The notes under the pieces are model-generated. The model saw only the letters and a list, made by a program, of their open reading frames with translations, made no database searches and was not told where the DNA came from. Of a stretch of 64,000 bases of DNA, positions 58,459 to 64,000 are shown piece by piece (within the stretch, counting starts at the first letter, position 1; every line of letters starts with the position of its first letter). Source of the stretch: DOZZ01 sp963792655. Lineage in GTDB: Bacteria > Acidobacteriota > Terriglobia > Bryobacterales > Bryobacteraceae. The position numbers and the translations under genes were made by a program. The stretch spans positions 1 to 64,000 of the forward strand of contig CAWBWU010000005.1 in the NCBI GenBank assembly GCA_963792655.1, written 5' to 3'.

Positions 58459-61400
58459 TCACCGCGTGTTAGTCACGGCGTAGGGCTGCCCGTCGGCATG
58501 CAGGAACAATCGCATGCTCTCGCTGCGATTGAGCGGCCGCGACCCGCGCCGGTTGAACACAGCAAGCTGGTTGCCGCTTTCGTCCACCGCGCGATCCCGG
58601 TCGACGCCTTTTGAAATCGCCAGAGCCGCGCCCCTCGTACGGAACGTGGCGATCAGCTTCGGCGTCGGCCTGGGACTGAATCCCAGATAGTTCGGGTTCT
58701 CCGTGGGCGAAAAGATCTGCACGACGCGCATCCCGTTTACGCCATCGGCCACGTACGCAAAGGCGCTTGCCGCCGTCATGCCGATTTTCACATCACGCGT
58801 GTCGTTCAAGCGATCGTCTTTCGTGTCGCCGGTAAAAATCTGATCGATCACGGGATGCTCCGGGCGTTCGAGGTCGATGATGACAAGGCCCTGACGTCCG
58901 CCTGCTACATAGCCGTAGGTGCGCGCCACATAGATATTCCGAGCGTCTTCAAGCGCGAGAGTTGACGATGCGATCAGACGCGGGTGCGCCAGATCGCTGA
59001 CGTCCAGTGTCTTAAGCCCTTGCCGGTCCACAACGAAGGCGTAGCGAAATTGAACAGCGATTCCTTGCGGTGCGTCCAATTGTGGCGCGCCAATCTGCGC
59101 GGTGACTCGCGGCTGCAACGGGTTTGCGATGTCCACCACAACCAGACCTTGCGCGCAAAGGATATACGCGTAGGAGCCGGCGATCGTGATACGCCGCGCG
59201 CCGGTGAGGATCCCGTTCGGATTGAAAGCCAGAGCGCGCTTCAGGAAGTTGTTCGACGGGTTGCCATCGAGCAGCGTCACCACTCCCGGCGTACGTCCAT
59301 TGACGTTGGCGTCACCGATCACAACCAGCCCTTCGTGCAGGTCCGTCACATAGAGGTAGCCGTACATCGGTGCGACCCGGCCTTCTTCGTTCGCCGGATC
59401 GTGCTCGCGCGTAGGATCGAGCGCAAGGGTGGAGGGCGACGCGACTGCCGTTGCATACTGCGTCTTGACCGCCAGGCGTTGACCCAACGGTGAAACGGGT
59501 GCAGTGGTGACCTTCTCTGAGAAGTTCTTGTTATCGATGTTGGCGACATCGAACGCCCGGAAGCCGCCCTTGCCCATCGCGGCGTAAAGATACTCTCCGC
59601 GCAGTTGCACGTCGAGCACTTCGCCGGCGCGATGCTGCGCTTCCGTCAACTCCCGCGCGCGACTCTCGTGTTTCGCAAAATTGCGTGAATACACAATCTT
59701 CTGCAAATCGCTGCCGTAGACTGCCGGCGGATCGTCGTGCTCGGCGACCGTCACCGCGTCGAAGCCCTTGCTGCCCTCTGCCACATAGACGTAACGGCCC
59801 ATCGCATTGACAAGGTTGGTCCCCTGCATCAGCAGCTGTGCCATCCAGGCGTTGTTGTCACCTTGCGCAGAGACGTGGCAGTCGGTGCACTGCTTGGTTT
59901 CTGTTGCGCGGACAGTATGCGGATAGTACGTGCTGAACGCAGTTCCCGCAAAGCCCTCAGAAGAAATCGTCTGCTGTTGATAGTAGAGCCAGTCGCGATT
60001 CGCGTTCTGCGAACTCACCACAACTGCACAACTGGAACGCGCCGGCGCGATGCGATGACCCGTCACCGTTCCATCGACCCCGAGCATGTAAGCATCGTCA
60101 CGCAAAACTTCGAAGTTGTAGGCCGTGTAGTTGCGCGTCTCAAGCCCTTCGTTGTGCTGCATCTTCGCCTTCTGATTCGCGATCATCGGCAGGTGGCAAC
60201 CGAAACAACTGGTCGTCCACGACGAATGGCAGGTGTAACAAGTCATGCGGCTGTTGGCGTGCGCGAGCCTGGTCTCCGCAGTGGTGGCGTCGCCGAACGT
60301 TTCGCCGTCTTTCAGCAGCATCTTCGCGCGCCGCGACTTCTCGCTGAAGTGAGGCCGCCCTGGCGTAATTGAGTCCACGACTTGCACTACTTCCCATGGC
60401 GCCCGATCCTTCTCGACACCGGAACGCTGGAAGAGCCGGCCCTCGTCCCAGTAGAAACGCTGTTGTCCCCACGGCGTCCGCAGCAGTTCCAGGTTGTGAC
60501 CGCCGGCAGGCGCGGCGTTCGCAGAGGTATGCAGAGTTGCTTTCTGCTGGATGGTGCCGTGACAGTCGATGCAATCGATCTCGACGGCATTGCGCGTTTC
60601 ACCGTAGAGATGGCCGTCGCCATGGTTGTCCTGTTCGAAATGACAATCGACGCAGTGCATGCCCTTTTCGAGATGGATATCTTTCAACTGCACGGCCTGA
60701 TCGAAGCCTGCCGACGCTGGAAGTTTTTGATTCGCGGCATCGAGCAAGTTGCCTTTGCGATCGCGTTTATATACTGCGCGAAACACCCAGCCATGGCCGT
60801 GGAAGTCCCCAAACTGAGTGCGCTTCAGTTGTGCGTTGAACTCGGGCGTGCCAAGCTTTGCGAGAAATTCAAAGTTCGACCATTTGCCGCGAGCGGCAGC
60901 GCCCTCCGGATTGGCGGTCCACGAGCGGTAGCGCTCTTCATCCGAAGGGTCGTGCTGCTTCGCCGGATACATCACCTGGCCATCGGTTTCGTTGTCCCAC
61001 CACGTGTAGCCCAGATACGAAGCAACCATGTTGGTGCCGGGGTGCACGTGGCAGACGATGCACTGGCTCGTAGGGATCGCGCGCGTGAATTGATGCTGGA
61101 TGGGATGACCCGATTCATCGTGCGGAATCGTGGGATCAATTTGCGCGCTGTAGCCGCGGTTCCCGAACTTCGCGTACGGGCCCGAGTGCACGCTTGAACG
61201 ATCGTTCGCGTATACGACGTGACATGCGGTGCAGCCGCTGGCGCGATAGTCGCCCGGATGATCGTTGGTGCCGGGCATCGACAAGAGTGGATCAAGCAAT
61301 CTGGTCTTTTGCAATCCAAGAAACACCGGGTCCGTACGCAACAGCGTGCCGAAGCCGCGATCGCTCAACTTCTCATCCGGCCTGCCGGGCGATTCGTCCA

Positions 61401-62080
61401 GATTCGGTTCGGCGAGTTCGCCTCGCGCGCCGCCGCCGCGCTCGAAGACGCGCAACACATTACCGGGTTCCGATACTTCCCATCGCGCGAGCGGCCATAA
61501 CGCCGGAAGATACCCCTTGAGCAACGTTTCGGTTTGCGACGGCGGCGGTACCTGGCGCAACATGCGGGGCTTGCCATCGGGCCCGTAGTTCTCGCCGAAG
61601 TGGGCATCTTTCAAAGGGAATGCGCCGTTGTTGTAAAGTGCAGCGGCCCACAGCATGCCACCGTGCGTCATCATCCCGGTACTCACGTTGCGCACTTCCG
61701 ACGCATGGCATTGTGCTGAGCCGCAGGTCTTCTGCGCGACTCGCAAATCGCCGGGGTTCACGAACTGAATGTATGCCGCATCTTCCTTGAGCCAGGCTGC
61801 ACCGGCGCGCACCGGGTTTGCAGAGCTCACCCAGAGATCGCGCACGCGCGGCTGCGGATGCGCGTCCTCTTGCGCCTTAAGATACCGAGCATCGTTGGGA
61901 TTCGACGCTGCCGGCTTCTGCACTTGCGCGTTGCCGCCATGACAATCGACGCAGCTCAAGTGCACCGTACCGGTCGGGTGCATGGTGGCCGAATCTGTGA
62001 ACCCGTGACAACTGATACAGCCTTCTTCGGCGCGCAGCGATACACGCAAAGCACAGCAACACGAGCGCGCGAGAAAGCAT
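58459..62080 (-). CDS. Decahaem cytochrome c fused to an LVIVD beta-propeller
   Basis: About 1200 residues. The signal peptide (MLSRALVLLCFACIAA) starts at ATG 62080 in one frame and the mature protein continues in another, with an indel near 62045. Counting from the mature frame, ten haem motifs lie within residues 11-725: nine CX2CH (CISCH, CVDCH, CTACH, CIVCH, CVDCH, CIDCH, CYTCH, CFGCH, CTDCH) and one CX4CH (CGSAQCH). Residues about 750-1170 form an LVIVD-type propeller (GLVVVDIANPLQPRVTAQIG, GLKTLDVSDLAHPRLI). It should be a periplasmic or outer-membrane electron carrier. It directly follows the barrel-protein gene, whose stop is three bases before its ATG. Confidence 0.87.
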
Positions 62081-62082
62081 GG

Positions 62083-64000
62083 TCAAAACCGGAACCGGAC
62101 GCTCGTGAACAGTGACAACAGTGTTTGCCCTGTGTAGATGTCACGAAAGCCGCGAAAGGGAAAGAACGCATTGAAGCCCGCGGTGATGCTGATGTTCTCC
62201 GAGAGCGGCGGACGGTAAGTGATGCCAATGCCCGAGTCCGCTCCTACGCCGTGGTGAATCGGGCGCTGGAAGAGAACGAACTCGAGCGGTTCCGTATGCG
62301 CGAACTTGACCAGGTTCAAATTCACGAATGCGCGCAGCTTCGGCGTAACATCGGCGTCTACGCCTGCATTGTAGAGATACAGGCCCGGGTTCACGAAGTT
62401 CGCCTGCCCTTGTGTTTTGCTGGCGCGGAGGCTGGGATTCAAACTGTCGTTGCTGACGAGCGCTACGCCGCTTCCAGTGAGGCGAATGCCCTCGCGGTTC
62501 CAGAAGCTGAAGATGCCGCCGGCGAAGTTGGGCGTGTCGAAGATCGCGTCGAAGCCACGGGCGGTTCCGTCATCCGGTTTGCTGTCGCCCGACGCATAGT
62601 AGAACGAAACGCGATAGCGCAGCCAGTCACGATCGAGCGAAAGTTCCGCAGCGGCCATCTGGGCGTTGATGTCTACGGGGCGGTCGGCCACTCCGTTCAA
62701 CTTGTCGTGCCCGAGCACCTGATAAAAAGCATGTGTCAGGTTGAGCTTGCCGATATGTCCGTCGCCGGTGAGCCCGTAGTAGTAAGCGCGAATCGAGTGC
62801 GGCCGAACGGATCCGAGCGGCGCGGGCCGCACAAGGAAGTTGTTGGTGTCGTACTGAACGGTGGCGTCGTCTTTGTCGTAGTGAAAGCTCACCTGAATGG
62901 TGTAGCCGTGCGCCAGGAAATCCTGCCGGTACAAGTTGGCAATGTAGACCTGCTGATGCCGGTACTCGAAGGTGTTCAGGCCGCTGTTGGAATCTTTCTC
63001 GAGCATCGCAAACGCCGCGACATTGTATTGATACCGGTTCGATTTCAGGTTCCCGAATACGCGCAACCCAGGCTCCTGATCGTTGAAGATGAAGCCGCGA
63101 AAGTCGCTGCTGAAGCTTTGAATGCCCGCCCGCGCAGAGACGAAGTCGAACGCGTGGCCAAAGTCTTTCAGCTTCACCTCAGCAAAACCTTCCTGCAATC
63201 CAACATGCGAATCCAGGCGCCCGGTGCCAAATGCCGGATCGGCGTTGACGATTCCCAACTCCTGCGCGGCGAAGTAGTTCACGTTGATCTCGGGCGTGAA
63301 GCGAATCTGCCAGTCAATGGGCCGGAACGCAGTGTCGCCACGAAACAATGAAACGGAGAAGGCCAGATTCTGGCTGAGAAAAAATTGGCCGGGACGGCCG
63401 AAAAAATCATAACTGTCGGGCCGCTCCGAAGGGACGTTGCTGGGCGTCGGCAATTTGCGGCCGTCGAGAAACGTCGTGCTCACCAGATTGAAATTGAGGA
63501 ACGTGCGGTTGCCGATGATCGGATAGTCGCCCTTCAAACGATTGCGGTGAAACGGATCGTAGAAGTGTCCCTTCGTGGAGCCTGCGCGTTCGGGAAAGCG
63601 GTAACGCCAGCGGTCGGGCATGGGGAAGAACACGCGCTCATCGCCCGGCAGCGGCTCGACGGGCACTGCGATGATCGTTGAGCCGCTCGAAGATCGCACC
63701 ACGTTGCGCTTGTCGGCGGGCTCTGAAGTCACCTCGCCGGGGGCCGCGGGTTCGATACCGGGCGTAGGCAGCGCGCGTTCTTTCGTGTCCGGTGCCGGCG
63801 ATGCTTTCAAGGTCAGGACCAGCGCCTGCACCTGACCAGCCTGCAGCGCGATTCCCGATTGCTCGGTCGCTTCGTAGCCGGCAAGTTCCGCACGCGCGGT
63901 ATACACAGAGGGCGCGAGTTCGCCGATCAGGAACACACCATCGCCCGTAGTGACTTTCGTGGTGACGAATCCGCGCGCGTCGGTCAGCTTGACTTCCGCG
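62083..64000 (-). CDS. Outer-membrane beta-barrel protein (partial at its 5' end)
   Basis: The frame runs past the window edge. The visible N-terminal part has carboxypeptidase-regulatory-like repeats (VYTARAELAGYEATEQSGIA), then a proline-rich linker and a long barrel region with alternating strand patterns (WQIRFTPEINVNYFAA, LRYRVSFYYASGD, YTIQVSFHYDKDDA), ending in an aromatic strand SVRFRF that is a typical outer-membrane signal. No plug domain is seen, so it is not a classical TonB receptor. It precedes the decahaem cytochrome gene, which suggests a porin-cytochrome pair; that is inference. Confidence 0.8.
   Translation of the reverse strand, partial: AEVKLTDARGFVTTKVTTGDGVFLIGELAPSVYTARAELAGYEATEQSGIALQAGQVQALVLTLKASPAPDTKERALPTPGIEPAAPGEVTSEPADKRNVVRSSSGSTIIAVPVEPLPGDERVFFPMPDRWRYRFPERAGSTKGHFYDPFHRNRLKGDYPIIGNRTFLNFNLVSTTFLDGRKLPTPSNVPSERPDSYDFFGRPGQFFLSQNLAFSVSLFRGDTAFRPIDWQIRFTPEINVNYFAAQELGIVNADPAFGTGRLDSHVGLQEGFAEVKLKDFGHAFDFVSARAGIQSFSSDFRGFIFNDQEPGLRVFGNLKSNRYQYNVAAFAMLEKDSNSGLNTFEYRHQQVYIANLYRQDFLAHGYTIQVSFHYDKDDATVQYDTNNFLVRPAPLGSVRPHSIRAYYYGLTGDGHIGKLNLTHAFYQVLGHDKLNGVADRPVDINAQMAAAELSLDRDWLRYRVSFYYASGDSKPDDGTARGFDAIFDTPNFAGGIFSFWNREGIRLTGSGVALVSNDSLNPSLRASKTQGQANFVNPGLYLYNAGVDADVTPKLRAFVNLNLVKFAHTEPLEFVLFQRPIHHGVGADSGIGITYRPPLSENISITAGFNAFFPFRGFRDIYTGQTLLSLFTSVRFRF

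Noticed and set aside
62125..63351. Long plus-strand open frame opposite the barrel protein
   Set aside because: The minus strand has consistent beta-barrel patterns and a proper C-terminal strand; the plus frame has none.

Overview
The window looks like a GC-rich chromosome segment of an Acidobacteriota bacterium, most likely of the Solibacter/Bryobacter group. The best markers are a protein built of the repeated domain known as TIGR03437 (named from Solibacter), a UPF0182 membrane protein, a carboxypeptidase-regulatory-domain TonB receptor, LVIVD-propeller multiheme cytochromes and many small secreted proteins. There are no rRNA genes, no CRISPR array and no insertion sequence; one tRNA-Met is present. 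No search was run, so the taxon and all family names rest on recognised motifs.

Layout. 1-6.8 kb: 3' end of murI, debris of small genes, an M48-type membrane peptidase, dprA and topA, all broken by single-base frameshifts. 6.8-14.1 kb (minus): a tightly overlapped housekeeping and envelope operon running eda, trm112-like, LPS heptosyltransferase-like, msbA-like ABC exporter, yicC, gmk, rpoZ, coaBC, udg. 14.2-16.6 kb (plus): a cytochrome P450 and an HD-domain protein. 16.6-20.5 kb (minus): hisS, aspS, mdh. 20.6-21.9 kb: two secreted proteins. 21.9-27.5 kb (minus): PDZ/GAF/PAS histidine kinase, sigma-54 response regulator and a translationally coupled aminotransferase. 27.6-32.2 kb: EVE-domain protein, then a polysaccharide export trio (Wza-like, GumC/Wzz-like, BY-kinase-like ATPase) with a cyclase-family hydrolase. 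32.3-39.4 kb: UPF0182 protein, tRNA-Met, a Tat-exported dienelactone hydrolase, a bactofilin coupled to a membrane pseudokinase with a SPOR domain, and a myo-inositol oxygenase. 39.7-44.5 kb: TIGR03437 protein, a beta-propeller-like lipoprotein and a SpoIIE-type phosphatase. 44.6-53.6 kb: speA, a hypothetical protein, a TonB receptor with a metzincin-like protease, pheA and ubiX. 53.7-56.6 kb: an accessory patch that looks poorer in GC, with an XRE/S24-like regulator, an uncharacterised helical protein, a 42-codon secreted peptide, a seven-helix membrane protein and a single-pass membrane protein. 56.7-64 kb: SprT-like peptidase, fabH, and a ten-haem cytochrome/propeller fusion beside an outer-membrane barrel protein that runs off the window.

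Sequence quality matters here. Conserved and normally essential genes (topA, coaBC, gmk, aspS) carry one to more than ten frameshifts, densest in the first 14 kb and rare afterwards. Indel errors near a contig end are a better explanation than decay, so interrupted genes are reported as single features across the breaks.

The best candidates for little-described biology are the bactofilin/pseudokinase-SPOR pair, the decahaem-propeller plus barrel pair (a possible electron conduit), and the peptide/seven-helix/XRE patch. The bacterial myo-inositol oxygenase is also notable.
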